Positions 9,976 through 20,071 of a DNA stretch of 31,197 bases are shown one piece after another. The position numbers and the translations under genes were made by a program. The notes beneath the pieces were generated by a model. It was not told the DNA's origin and did not search any database. It saw only the letters and a program-made list of their open reading frames with translations. The stretch's first letter is position 1. Each line of letters starts with the position of its first letter. The DNA is from Neocallimastix lanati (nom. inval.). Its lineage: Eukaryota; Neocallimastigomycota; Neocallimastigomycetes; Neocallimastigales; Neocallimastigaceae. The DNA lies in assembly GCA_016946835.1 (NCBI GenBank), contig JACVTC010000265.1, forward strand, positions 42,501 to 73,697, given 5' to 3'.

Positions 9976-10705
9976 CAGGCCATTCAAGAATAGAGGAAAT
10001 TTTTTTAGGGTCCATAAGGATACCCTCATAGGAAATTCTATGTCCAAGGAAATCCAAATAGGGAACTCGAAATTCACATTTCTCGAGTTTAGCGTACAAA
10101 CCGGCTTTTCTGAGTTTCGAAAGAACTTTAATAAGATGTTTATAATGTGTTTCTAAGTCAAGAGAGAAAATTATAATATCATCAATGTAACAAAAGACAA
10201 CTTTTCCGAGAAAGTCTTCGTGAACGTCATTGATAAAGTGTTGAAATACGGCAGGAGCATTCTTCATACCTAAAGGCATAATTAAGTATTCAAAATGTCC
10301 ATATTTGCTGTTAAAAGCTGTTTTGTACGCGTCTCCTTCTTTTATTCTGACAAGATTATAAGCAGATGGAAGATCGAGTTTTGAAAATTTTTTACTTTGC
10401 CTAGGTGTTCGAGCATGTCATTGATTAATGGCAAAGGGTAAGAATCGCGAATTGTAATATCGTTCAAATGTCGGTAGTAAACAACCATTCTTAATTCACC
10501 ATTCTTCTTAAGTACAAAGAAAACGGGTGCACCAGCAGGGGATTTTGATTTTCTTATGAATCATTTTGCTAACATTTCATCTATATTCTTTAAGTGTAGT
10601 AGATTCTTTTTCTGTTAAAGGGTAAATAGGTCCATAGAAATAAACAGTATTACGCTTAAGTTTTATTTCACAATCATAAAGTCTATGGGGAGGTAATTCA
10701 TTCGC
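9920..10705 (-). pseudogene. Element 1 reverse transcriptase
   Basis: Ordered RT motifs are visible: ELPPHRLYDCEIKL, LAK[16 protein letters not shown], [14 protein letters not shown] followed by YRHLND, a [14 protein letters not shown] motif, KTAFNSKYGHFEYLIMPLG and the catalytic box FCYIDDIII (YIDD at about 10189-10178), then GLYAKLEKCEF and LGHRIS. Breaks are a TAA just before ANELPPHR (10706-10708), a TGA near 10566, a missing A in an A/T run near 10390 and a frame change near 9975. The D of the VDYRHLN motif is replaced by Y. The YIDD aspartates remain. Confidence 0.9.
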
Positions 10706-11410
10706 TTATATTTCGCTAAAGACATCCTTAAACGGATGTAATTTCTTTGGTAATGATTTATTTATTTTATTACTTTCTTTATTTTTTTTTTCTTTATCAT
10801 TCTTTTTAATAGTATTTAAAGTAACATAAGTAGTGAATGCACTGGGAAGTACAAGACAATTAGAAATACAATAGTTTGATTTGAAAGAGAGTTCCTTTGA
10901 GACAAAGTTTATAGTAGAGTTATGAGTTTCTAGCCAGTCAATGCCTAAAATAGCACAATACGAAGGAAGGTCAACAACATAGAAACTTATTTTACAAATG
11001 GGATTTTTATATTTTAAGGATATTGGATCAGTTTTACCTATGATTGACTGAATACCGCCGATTCCAGATACGTTATGGAGATTACGTTTACTAGAGTAAG
11101 GAATATTGTTTTCTTTTGCGAAGTATACATTCATCAAATTAAGTTGAGAACCGCAGTCCAGAAGAATTTTAGTTTTTGTAGAGATATTGGAAACATTAAG
11201 AGAGAATTCAAAAATTAGTAGCTTTACGTCGAATTGATCAGAAATTCTTATTCTTGGAATGGTTTTGGGTTCAAGATTAGTTATATGAGAACTGCTTGAA
11301 TAGACTTTATTTCTGTTTACTAGTGGATAATGGTCAAGGGAATGGTTAACTGATCCACAATAGGCACAAAGATGTTCTTTTCTTCTTCTTTCCTTTTCTT
11401 CATTAGACAA
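10706..11410 (-). pseudogene. Element 1 Gag zinc knuckle and aspartic protease
   Basis: A 234-codon open stretch. It begins with a zinc knuckle, CAYCGSVNHSLDHY, of the form CX2CX4HX4Y: the last Cys is Tyr (TAT where TGT is expected). The protease follows with KILLDCGSQLNLM (DCG in place of the usual DSG or DTG, so the flap-side Ser/Thr is lost) and AILGIDWLETHNS, the second conserved ILG motif. The stretch ends with a basic linker and LHPFKDVFSEI, the usual start of RT, before a TAA. The protease would process the Gag-Pol polyprotein. The Ser/Thr-to-Cys change next to the catalytic Asp may impair it. Confidence 0.85.
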
Positions 11411-12055
11411 AGGACCTCAGATATTGAATTTGAAAGGCTTTTTTTCTTTATTTTGTCTTCAATTATTATTGTTTCCGTTATTAATTCTGTTATCATTATT
11501 ATTATTATTTGATCAGTTTTGCGGATTAGAAAATCGTCTATGATCAGCAATGCGACTATCTAGTCAAGAAGCAATAGTTTATAATGCTAAAATATATCTT
11601 GGTCCTGGAAACATTTCATATATTTTTGTAGCAATTTGGTCGTTAAGTCCATTAAGGAAAGCATCCATTTTAGCTTCTTCATTCCATGAAGATTCGTCAT
11701 AATATCTATTGAATTCTAGAAAATAGTTTGTTATTTCACCGATGCGTCTTTGTTTTATTGTTTTCAATTTCTGGTTAGCAATGAAAGTCGAATCATAGCT
11801 CTCAAAAGTATCCTTAAATCTTGAGGTGAATTTTTGATAGTCATTTAAACATGTATCGTTATTTTCAATTAGAGTAGCAGCCCAGCTCATTGCAGAGCCG
11901 TAGAGTCTAGAAATGATATAAGCAACCTTTTTTGGATCATTATCAAATCGTTCGGGATCAAGCATGAATACTAGATTCATTTTAACTAAAAATCCTTTAA
12001 AGTAACGACAATCGCCAGCGAATCCATCTTTATTAGTAGCATTGGCTATCTTCTT
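11411..12055 (-). pseudogene. Element 1 Gag capsid region
   Basis: The frame opens after a TAG at 12056-12058 and reads ANATNKDGFAGDCRYFKGFL, then a retrotransposon Gag (capsid) domain: DPERFDNDPKKVAYIISRLY, SAMSWAATLIE, FTSRFKDTFES, IGEITNYFLEFNRY and MDAFLNGLNDQIATKIYEM. The open part ends at 11579. The rest, leading to the zinc knuckle, is Asn-rich and contains four in-frame TGA codons. Gag builds the virus-like particle that packages the RNA. The true start codon is not clear; an internal ATG at 11980 lies inside the domain and is unlikely to be the original start. Confidence 0.82.
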
Positions 12056-12058
12056 CTA

Positions 12059-12466
12059 TTTTCTTACTTTTTTTTTTTTTTTAAAAAATCCAAAAGGTAT
12101 AGGTAGAATTTCAAAGAGGAATCCAAAGGAATATAGAATTTAATTTGAAAATATGTTTATAATAAAGAATCGGCGAATAATCTTAAGGAAAAATTAAGCA
12201 AGAATTTGAGTAAAGAAGGAATACAAAAGAAAGGTAGATAAAGTATAAAATGAGATAATCCAAATGATAATAGATTCAAGAATAGTTTTCTATGGAAGTA
12301 TTCCACAGATAAAATATTGTTTTGAAGATAGTATAATTATAAACGGTAGCCCAAGAGTTGATTAAAGTTTTGAAAAGGTATATTCCAAAAGAGTAGATCC
12401 CAAAAGAATAGATTCCAAAAAAAAGTAGAATTTTCTCGAGAAGATTTCGTGTCTTTCGTCAAAAGG
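12059..12466 (-). other. Element 1 untranslated leader
   Basis: About 400 bp between the primer site and gag. It has a T15 run at 12068-12082 (A15 on the sense strand) and three imperfect copies of a ~16-bp unit, CCAAAAGAATAGATT and variants, at about 12382-12430. The only open frame here crosses the LTR boundary and its repeated FWNLF/FWDLL pattern comes from those short repeats, so it is not called a gene. Confidence 0.6.
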
Positions 12467-12476
12467 GTGCTTTTAT
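12467..12476 (-). promoter_or_regulatory. Element 1 self-primer binding site
   Basis: On the minus strand ATAAAAGCAC starts directly after the end of the 5' LTR. It is not a tRNA 3'-end complement (no TGG). It is perfectly complementary over 10 bases to GTGCTTTTAT in the LTR at 12662-12653 (minus strand), the expected 5' end of the transcript. Tf1-type elements prime reverse transcription this way, with the first bases of their own RNA (known for that lineage, which also carries chromodomains). Confidence 0.75.
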
Positions 12477-12652
12477 TGTAACAAATCTTAATGTTACTCA
12501 ATATTTTTTTAAAGTTTATACATAAAAGGTTCTCGACAGTAAAGTAATTCAAAATTTGTTTTATTAAATTTAGTTTTTTTATTAATAAAAATATAAATTA
12601 TTATTTTATTAGTTAATTATTGTAATATTTTAAATTACTTTAAAATTAATTT

Positions 12653-12704
12653 ATAAAAGCACAAGTAAAAACATTTCATTATGAAATCTTACACCTATTT
12701 ATAG
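12653..12704 (-). promoter_or_regulatory. Element 1 promoter: TATA box and inferred transcription start
   Basis: On the minus strand CTATAAATAG lies at 12704-12695, and GTGCTTTTAT begins at 12662, about 40 nt downstream. The latter is the sequence that pairs with the primer site, so transcription is inferred to start at or very near 12662. The other LTR keeps the box (7214-7205) and the start sequence (7172-7163). Confidence 0.65.
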
Positions 12705-13049
12705 TTTTTTATGAAAATTAATTATTTTAAGTTATCAGTTGTTATTAGTAATTATTAGAAATAAAATAAAATTAAAGAAAATTAAAGAAAATTAAAGAAA
12801 ATTAAAGAAAACAAGTTTTCTTTCTAGAAAATGAATCTTTGATAAAAATGATAAAAATTATTAATAAAATAGATTTTTCTAGTTTTATCGGTTCAATTGT
12901 TTAACCGATAAATACTAGTAATTTCTTTAATATTCTAGTTATAATAAATAAAAAGTTATTAAAATTTGGAAATAGTGGGTGTCAACCCTAAGGGTTCAGC
13001 CCGATGGTCATGGTAACTTACCATTGAACCATGGTTGCTAATTTGCTAG

Positions 13050-13053
13050 TGAT
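13050..13053. repeat. Target site duplication of element 2, left copy (TGAT)
   Basis: TGAT here and TTAT at 20982-20985 flank element 2. The uninterrupted LTR of element 1 reads GCTAG-TTAT-GAG at 7545-7556, so the target was TTAT and this copy carries one later change. Confidence 0.75.
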
Positions 13054-13964
13054 TGTTAAGGAATGAACAAATAATATTAATTTTATTATTTTTCATAAAA
13101 ATAACAATTAAATTATTTATTTCCTTACTTGGAGAACTTTCTTATGTTCTATTACTGCCAAATTAATACTAATATTAAATTTAATATTATTAATATAAAT
13201 TCTTTACAAATATCAATACTTTATTATTAAAAATAATACTATATAATTAATATCAATATTATTATCAGTATCTAGTTTTATTAATATGATTTATCCTATC
13301 AACATTTTATTATTAAAGAAAATTTTATTTTACAAATATTACTAATATATATTATTTATTATTAATAAAAATTAATAATATTATTAATAGTGATTTAAAA
13401 ATATTTTACTTAAATCCATGATCCTTGTCATTAAAATTAGTAATACTTCCTTCCAAAATACACCCTATTTATAATATTATTAATAATAGATAATAATCTA
13501 AAATACTTTTATTTAAAAATAGTATAAAATTAAATAATACTTCATTACTAATAGTTCTGTAAAAGTAATAAATTTTTTTTAAAATATATTATCACTACAA
13601 TTAATAATAAATAGTTTAGAATTTAATAATATATAATAATCATTTATTATAAAAGAATAGATTATGAATTTATAATTTAAATACAATTCAAACATGTAAC
13701 TCCAAAATATTCTAAAGAAATGGTTTTATTATTTCTAACGATAAAAAAAAAATAAATAGATTAGAAAATTGTATTTTGAAAGAAATAATCTAGAAAGATA
13801 TAATTTTATTCAAAAAATTAAATTATCTTTAGTTTTAATTGAATAATTTTTATTAAATAAACAAACAAATAAAATATTTTATAAAAGATATATTTTAATT
13901 TTTAATTTTTTTTATTTTAGTGTTTACTTTTATATTTATTATTAATCTGTCCGGAACCTCAACA
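13054..13964 (+). repeat. Element 2 5' LTR (911 bp)
   Basis: Begins TGTTAAGGAATG and ends CCTCAACA, with TGTT/AACA terminal inverted repeats. It matches 20072-20981 across its length with roughly 3% differences by eye, mostly scattered substitutions plus short indels in A/T runs. CTGTCCGGAACCTC at the end is CTGTCGAGAACTTC in the other copy. Confidence 0.93.
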
Positions 13965-13971
13965 TAAAAAG

Positions 13972-13988
13972 TGGTGGAGATATCGGGG
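13972..13988 (+). promoter_or_regulatory. Element 2 tRNA-type primer binding site
   Basis: TGGTGGAGATATCGGGG begins seven bases after the LTR. Its reverse complement ends in CCA and would fit a tRNA acceptor 3' strand of TATCTCC plus discriminator A. The tRNA cannot be named from the sequence alone. Confidence 0.6.
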
Positions 13989-14966
13989 AAGTTAATAATC
14001 GAAAATATAGAATAGACAATAATAGGATAGTAATATTTCTAATAAAACAATTTTTTCTTAATTTTCTTTTAATATTAAAGTGATAGGTAAGCAATTACCT
14101 GTGAAGCTTTAATAAAATAAAATTTTATTGCAAACATATAAGAAGGGATTTAGTACAGTTTAGAAGCATACCAAGTACTAAAATTCCAACAGTAGGTAGT
14201 TTTCGGATTAATTTATCTCAAGAATTGAAAGGTCATTCTTGAGCTCTGGTTGTTCTGTTTATTTAAAAGCAGAAGCGTCTGGTTTGATTACTACATGACT
14301 CTGTAATAGGCAAGCTGTGGTAATTCATGCACTACACTACATATCTACTTTTTTTAGTACCGGATATAGAAAATTCCAGGAAATGCTCTCTTTATTTGTA
14401 TATTATTCTACAAATTTTTTTGTTCTAATAAATCACGTTTTATTTTTTTAATTGTTTACAAATAATATTTTTATTTTTGAACTTTATTTGAGTTATATCA
14501 AAATCGTCTTACGCTTAACTCAGAAAAGGTTTCCTACCACATTACCAATTGATAATAACAAAAATACACAACAATACCATTAATTCGAAGATTCTATTAC
14601 ATTAAAAATTTTTTTTGAAAGTAAAGAACAATACAATTTTCAATATATATTTAGGGACAAGACAAAGCTTTAGTTTATATCTATTTTATCTATATTATTT
14701 ATTATTCCGATATATTTAGAGGTTATCACTACACTAGTTTATATCTATATATTATTCTTTTCAGATATATTTGAGAGTCAGTGTAACACTAGTTTATATA
14801 TTCAATAATATATTTGGTTGTCATAAAATTTTAGTTTATACTAGAATTATTAAATTCAAAAAAAAAAAAAAAATTCTGAAATTATTTCAAGTTAATATTA
14901 TTTATTATTTATTTTCAAATATTCATATTAATCAATTCTATTCTGTTACTTTCAATATTAGTTAAA
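13989..14966 (+). other. Element 2 long untranslated leader
   Basis: Nearly 1 kb of noncoding sequence between the primer site and the first gag ATG. It is less A+T-rich around 14150-14400, holds an A-rich tract at 14858-14873, and contains the tandem repeat described separately. The only open frame (from 14771) ends just before the gag ATG and starts inside the repeat, so it is not called a gene. Confidence 0.6.
14645..14840 (+). repeat. Tandem repeat in element 2 leader
   Basis: Four imperfect copies begin ATATATTTAG or ATATATTTGG/GAG at 14645, 14710, 14765 and 14808. Each is followed by a short variable part and then TAGTTTATA. Copy lengths shorten from 65 to 55 to 43 bases toward gag. 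Confidence 0.65.
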
Positions 14967-15831
14967 ATGAGTTCAGGTTCTTTTCCATCAACATCAAATC
15001 CTGCAGTTCCAATTCCAACGGTTATAAACAAAAACCGCGCTATTAGCTTTTAGAGAACTCAAGAAAGAATTAAAAGACATAGAAAAACTAAGCAAAAAAC
15101 ATCTCGATATTAGATCTTGGGCTTCAGAATTAAAATTTTGAATCAGATTTCAACAAGTAGATGACCCAGAAACTAATTTTACGGTATGTATCTTAACTTC
15201 AACTGGTGAACCAAGAAAAGTATTTCAAAATATGGAATATGGCGAAAACTTTAGTGATAACGATGATAAAGAAAATAATCATTATCCAAGTCTAGATGAA
15301 ATTATTAATGAGTTAGAAACATTTCATGGAAAAAAAGAAGATCAAAACGTCTTGCTTAAGGAACTTTGCTCCTTAAAAATTAAAAAGTATGAAAAATTTA
15401 AAGATTTTTAACATTCGCTATCGATCACTCTATTTAAAACTCGATTAAAAGAGGAAAAGAATAATTAGTGTATTGGATTAAGCAGATTCTTTGAAAAATA
15501 ATACAGAAGCTTGGAAAAAGGTTTCGCTCATGGATTACATTTCTTTAAAGAAATCATTTGTAATAGCTGAAAAAATAGATAGACTGATGCCTACCTTTAA
15601 CCAAGAAATAAATGAAAATTTTAGAACAAATTTCAACAATTCTTATAAATCATCAAATTTTAATAAAAACCAATCTAAAGGAAAAATATTTAATGATTCA
15701 AAAATAAAGCAAAAAGATTCAACTGTTGATAACTTAACTAAAAGAATAAAAGGTTTAACTGTTAGTACCTGTTTCTTTTGTAGTGAAGAAGGTCATTTTC
15801 AAACCGAATATCCAAAACTTAATGCTATTAT

Positions 15832-15870
<39 letters not shown>
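14967..15870 (+). pseudogene. Element 2 Gag with defective zinc knuckle
   Basis: The ATG at 14967 opens MSSGSFPSTSNPAVPIPTV and meets a TAG at 15051. A frame change then continues as LAFRELKKELKDIEKL, with a TGA at 15139, a TAA near 15409 and another stop near 15479. A stretch containing DSLKNNTEAWKKVSLMDYIS and then FVIAEKIDRLMP follows. The zinc knuckle is CFFCSEEGHFQTEY, CX2CX4HX4Y, with Tyr (TAT) replacing the last Cys. The region ends in an A38 run (15833-15870), across which the reading frame must change to continue. Gag would form the particle and bind RNA; this copy cannot. Confidence 0.8.
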
Positions 15871-15872
<2 letters not shown>

Positions 15873-17520
15873 GTCAGGAATACTTCGAAAACAAACGTTT
15901 AAATCACTAAAAAGAAGAAGAAGCACTTCCATTGTCAATAAAATAGCTTCGGTTAAATATCAACAATCTTCAGCTAATGATTACTTTCTTGAAGAAATAG
16001 AAGATCAAGAAAAAAATTATGAATTATCTGAGGATGAAATCGAAGAAGAAGACATCAATGATTTAGAAGATAATGACTTAATTCAAGATGAAAACGACTA
16101 CTTGGTTGCTGCTTTTAAAAAAAAGCGTGATAACATCAGTAAAGATCATAAAGGTAATCAAGAAAAGAAAATTCACAAAAGTCTTAGAGATAATCCTCGA
16201 CCAATTGTTACTCCAGTTTTGCGAAAGAAGAAAGAAAATGAATTGAAAGATAATTTAACTCCAAAACAAACATCAAGTCAGATACATCCTTCGATAATGT
16301 CACAACCCTTAATCAATCTCTAAAAGCAAAAAGAAAAAGAAATTCGAGATAAAGAACGTGCTAGTACTTCCCAATCACCTATGGAAATTACTGATATAGA
16401 TTTATCTAATACTAGAAAAAAAAAAAAAAAAAAAAAAAAAGAAAAAGGAAAAGAGGTTAGTGATACAGAACTTGCATCTACTTCCACCTCTCCCATTGAA
16501 ATTGTTTATATTGATGAAACTGATCATATTATTTCTAATAATGATGAAAATAGTATTCCAAATAATACATTAAATAAACTCATAAATGAGAAAATAAAAG
16601 TAAATAAACTTCCTGGGAACAAAATTGCTAGAGTTCCAAAAAAGATCCAAATGATAGTTGATCATCTACTTTACAATATTTTTAAAGACTCAAATACTAC
16701 TAAATGTAATATTACCTTTGGAGAATTATTTGAAGTATCACCAAAATTCATATCTCCAGTTACAAAAGGTTTAAAGTTAGAAAAAGATTCTATTAAGATA
16801 GCTGGTGCCATTGACAATATTTGTACTACTACTATTATAATAAATAATATTGATCACACTTATAAAAGTAAAAACAAAGAACCCAAAGAAGATGATGTAG
16901 CCATGGTCGACGTTACTGTTGAAGGAGTCAAAGTAAAAGCATTGATTGATTCTTGTAGTAATTTAAATGTTATTACTAATCAATTCCTTAGAAAGTTACC
17001 TTCTGTATATGAACCTATTGGAATCAGTCGTGGAAGAATCCGACTAGCAACTATAAATGATGATTATTCAGAAGATTACTTAATCAATGTTCCTCTACAA
17101 ATTAATAATTTCCATATGGTTGCTACATGTAGAGTTATAGATAAAGAAGATCCTTTCTTTGATATTTTTATTAACTTGAAAACTCAAATAGATCATAAAT
17201 TGTTTATTCATCCTATTCTTTATAGTCCCTGCCAATTCAATGATAATGGATCTGTTGAAGAAATCGCTCCTATAAACAATCAATATGAAAATGAAGAAAA
17301 ATTAGTCTGTTTTGTAAAAGCTATTTCTAATGAATCTATTAAGAAAGAACTTAAGAAAATGGAAGGTCCTCCTCCTCAATTTTATATTCATAACGAAAAA
17401 TTTATTAATACTCTTAATAAAAAGTATCGAGATCAAATAATTAAATTTTTAGAAGATAATATAGTTATAATTGCGACCTCTTCTGAAGGAATTAACACCT
17501 TCGATCTTATCTCCACATAA
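15871..17520 (+). pseudogene. Element 2 charged linker and aspartic protease
   Basis: One frame is open from 15871 to 17520 apart from a TAA at 16321-16323. It first encodes a basic segment (LKRRRSTS), then a strongly acidic one (LSEDEIEEEDINDLED) and Lys/Asp-rich sequence with an A25 run (16416-16440) read as Lys. The protease lies around 16900-17200: VDVTVEGVKVKALIDSCSNL, where DSC stands in place of the usual DSG or DTG. The frame ends at FDLIST, just as the RT frame (overlapping from 17471) begins with PHKIHLKP. The linker is unusually long and charged; its role is unknown. Confidence 0.78.
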
Positions 17521-18500
17521 AATTCACCTCAAACCTTGTGCTAGGGCAATTAAACAAAAATTTTATAAAATCTCAAAACTTAAAACAGATATTCTTAAAG
17601 AAGAACTTACCAAATTAATAAATAAAAAACTTATTGAATCATCATACTCTGAATGGTCTTCTCCTGTTGTTCTTGTTCCTAAACCAAATGGTAAATGGAG
17701 AATGTGTTTTGACTATAGAAAATTCAATGATGCTACTATAAAAGATTCATATTCTCTTCCAAATATTGATGAAATATTCGATAGTTTAGATGGTGCTATA
17801 ATATTTACTACAATGGACCTTTACTCCGGATATCATCAAATACTTATGGATGAAGAAAGCGTTGAAGTTACCAGTTTTACCACAAAATTCGGAAATTATC
17901 AATTCAAAGTCATACCTTCGGACTTACTAACACTCCAGCAACTTTCCAACGTGCGATGAACAAAATTCTCTTCCCTTTCATTGGTGATTTTGTTTTCAAC
18001 TTCATTGACGATGTCCTTATATATTCAAAATATTTATAAGAACACCTCGAACAAATTGCTAAAGTACTCGCTGTTTTCAAAGAACACAAACTTAAGATCA
18101 ATATTTAAAAATGTTCGTTTATGCAAACAGAAGTTGAAGTCCTCGGTCACAAAGTATCTGAAAAAAGGTCTGACCCTCTTGATAACAAGATTGAATCAAT
18201 TAAAAATTGGAAACCTCCTTCAAACCTCCATGAATTACGGTCTTTCCTAAGGGCGATAGTTTATTATCGAGACTTCATCGATAAATATGCTCGAATTACT
18301 GCTCCTCTCTTCAAATTGTTAAGAAAATATGTTGAATTCCTATGGAATAAAGAGCAAAATGATAGCTTTAATATACTTAAAGAAAAATTAATGAATGCAC
18401 CAATATTAAAATTTTCATGCTTCGAAAAAGAATTTATTATTCGAACGGATGCATTGTATAATGGCATTAGTGGTGTCCTATTACAAAAAGATGATGAAAC
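17471..18500 (+). pseudogene. Element 2 reverse transcriptase
   Basis: Ordered motifs are LIESSYSEWSSPVVLVPK, NGKWRMCFDYRKFND, TMDLYSGYHQILM and [11 protein letters not shown]; then after a frame change near 17930 there is [17 protein letters not shown], with the catalytic FIDD at 18001-18012. After two stops (TAA at about 18037 and 18106) come VLGHKVSE and LHELRSFLRAIVYYRDFI. Family members usually read VDYRKLND where this copy has FDYRKFND. The catalytic aspartates are kept. The breaks make it non-functional as read. Confidence 0.9.
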
Positions 18501-18501
18501 A

Positions 18502-18535
<34 letters not shown>

Positions 18536-18900
18536 CCTGTACACTATATAAGAGTAGAACATTAACTAAACATGAAAGAAATTACGGAATTACAGATCTA
18601 GAAGGAACTGCTCTATTTCATTGTTTAACAAAATTTAAACCTTATATTATGGGAAATCCCATTAAAACAATAATCTATACTGACCATAAACCCTTAGTAT
18701 GATTATTCAACAAGAAAGAACCAACAAGTGCTCGGCAAACCAGATGGTGTTTAGCTGTAAATCTTTTAGGTGTAGAAATTCGATATGAACCTGGCAAAAA
18801 GAATGTTGTAGCTGATGCTTTTTCTCGAATGAAAAGTATAAATGATAAGAAAATATTGGCAACAAAACTCTCTTCAAAAGTTGATGAATCTTTATTATCT
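18400..18900 (+). pseudogene. Element 2 RNase H with poly-Lys interruption
   Basis: IIRTDALYNGISGVLLQKDD (D in RTDA), then an A29 run (18504-18532) that reads as poly-Lys where related proteins have a short conserved strand leading to SRTLTKHERNYG. ITDLEGTALFHCL (E in LEGTA) and IIYTDHKPLV (D in TDH) follow. A TGA at about 18700-18702 sits where Trp is usual, and the domain ends with GKKNVVADAFSRM. All four acidic positions can be found. The A tract appears to have replaced or displaced coding sequence. Confidence 0.82.
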
Positions 18901-20048
18901 AAAGTTGTAAAATAATTTATGGAAGAAAAATTTTCAACAATTGATGGAATTGAATACTTTGTAGATGGAAATGCTTATAGTAAATTAATCACTGATAATA
19001 ATGAAAAGGTCAAACTTATTCTTGAAACTCATGACTTATAACATGAAAGATATAATAAAACTTACCAACTATTACGAAAAAGTTACTATTGGAACCCCAT
19101 GGTAAACATATTAAAACAATTATTTCAAAATACGAACAATGTCAATTAAATAGACCCAAAGCATACCCAGAACCAACAGAAGATATTCCTACAGAAGTTG
19201 AAGTACCTTTCACACATTTAGGTTTAGATATAATTGGACCTCTAGAGAAAACATCAAACAATAATAAATATATTTTGGTAATTGTGAATTATTTTGCCAA
19301 ATGGATAGAGGCCGAGACAACTGAAAATGTAACTTCAAAAGATGTAATAAAATTTTTAATTAATGTATTCTCTCGTCATAGTGTTCCTCAAACAATTACA
19401 ACTGATAATGGTGTTCAATTCAATTCGGATATGACAAAAATGTTCCTAGATCTTTATGATGTGTATATGAGGTTCAGTACCACATATCGTCCAGAAACGA
19501 ATGGTCTTACAGAAAACCGAAATAAAGAAATTGGAAAACTACTTAGACTTTTAGGAAATAAACAAAAAGAATGGGACAAAGTCTTACCTTCCGCTTTATG
19601 GGCTCTTCGTACAACCAAAAATTCGGTTACTAATCACTCTAGCTTTGTACTTGTTTATGAACGAGAAGACCAACAACCCTTTAACATAGCTGCTAGACCA
19701 ACTAAAATTGTAAACAAATCTTTGGATGAAATCCAAGTTGAAAAATTTGTCAATCACTACTTATGGACTATGGAAGCTGCGGCCAATATCAAAAATGCAA
19801 ATAAATACTGGTCTACTCGAGGAGAACAAAAGAAAAGTATGAATCAGACCAAAAGAATAAAACCTGGTGATTTAGTCTTAGTAAGCAATTTTACTCGAAC
19901 CAAGTTAGAACCATACTTTGTTGGACCACTCCAAGTAATTAAGAAACAATTCAACGCAGTAACATTGGACGATCCTAAGTCGGGTATACAAATGAACCGC
20001 AATGTTCACTTGAAGAACATAATCAAGTTTAACTCAGCTTCTGTATAG
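18900..20048 (+). CDS. Element 2 integrase, DD35E intact
   Basis: The zinc domain (about 18960-19150) is broken by a stop after ETHDL and a frame change near 19095. One ligand Cys of the usual CX2C is Tyr (SKYEQCQ). From 19089 the frame is open for 319 codons. The catalytic residues are D47 (THLGLDII), D106 (TITTDNGVQF) and E142 (GLTENRN), with 35 residues between the last two. VIVNYFAKW has Asn where Asp is common. The tail holds RIKPGDLVLVSN and EPYFVGPLQVIKK, a GPY/F-like module, and ends HLKNIIKFNSASV. No chromodomain follows. The first codon of the open frame is not a real start; the protein would come from the polyprotein. Confidence 0.9.
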
Positions 20049-20054
20049 CTTGAG

Positions 20055-20071
20055 TCTTAGCGAGGGCATCT
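20055..20071 (+). promoter_or_regulatory. Element 2 polypurine tract (weak)
   Basis: Between the integrase stop and the 3' LTR lie only 23 bases, ending AGCGAGGGCATCT. The position is right for plus-strand priming, but the purine run is short and broken by pyrimidines. Confidence 0.5.

Larger units (their letters stand above)
12477..13053 (-). repeat. Element 1 5' LTR, main part
   Basis: Starts TGTAACAAAT as at 6987 and follows the other LTR to GCTAG at 13045-13049. There element 2 is inserted, after its duplicated target TGAT (13050-13053). The remaining LTR end is at 20982-20998. It contains four copies of ATTAAAGAAA (12771-12810), the U3 hairpin (12884-12912) and the structured block (about 12967-13040). 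Confidence 0.93.

Noticed and set aside
12337-12552. 71-codon minus-strand frame with FWNLF/FWDLL repeats
   Set aside because: It crosses the LTR boundary and the primer site of element 1, and its repeats come from a ~16-bp DNA repeat in the leader.
10560-18702. Possible reading of TGA as tryptophan, since many in-frame stops are TGA
   Set aside because: Some TGA codons sit where Trp is plausible (PLV-stop-LFN), but others sit where Arg or Gly is expected (NYYR-stop-FIP, LAK-stop-FIRKS). TAA and TAG stops also occur. Random decay explains it better.
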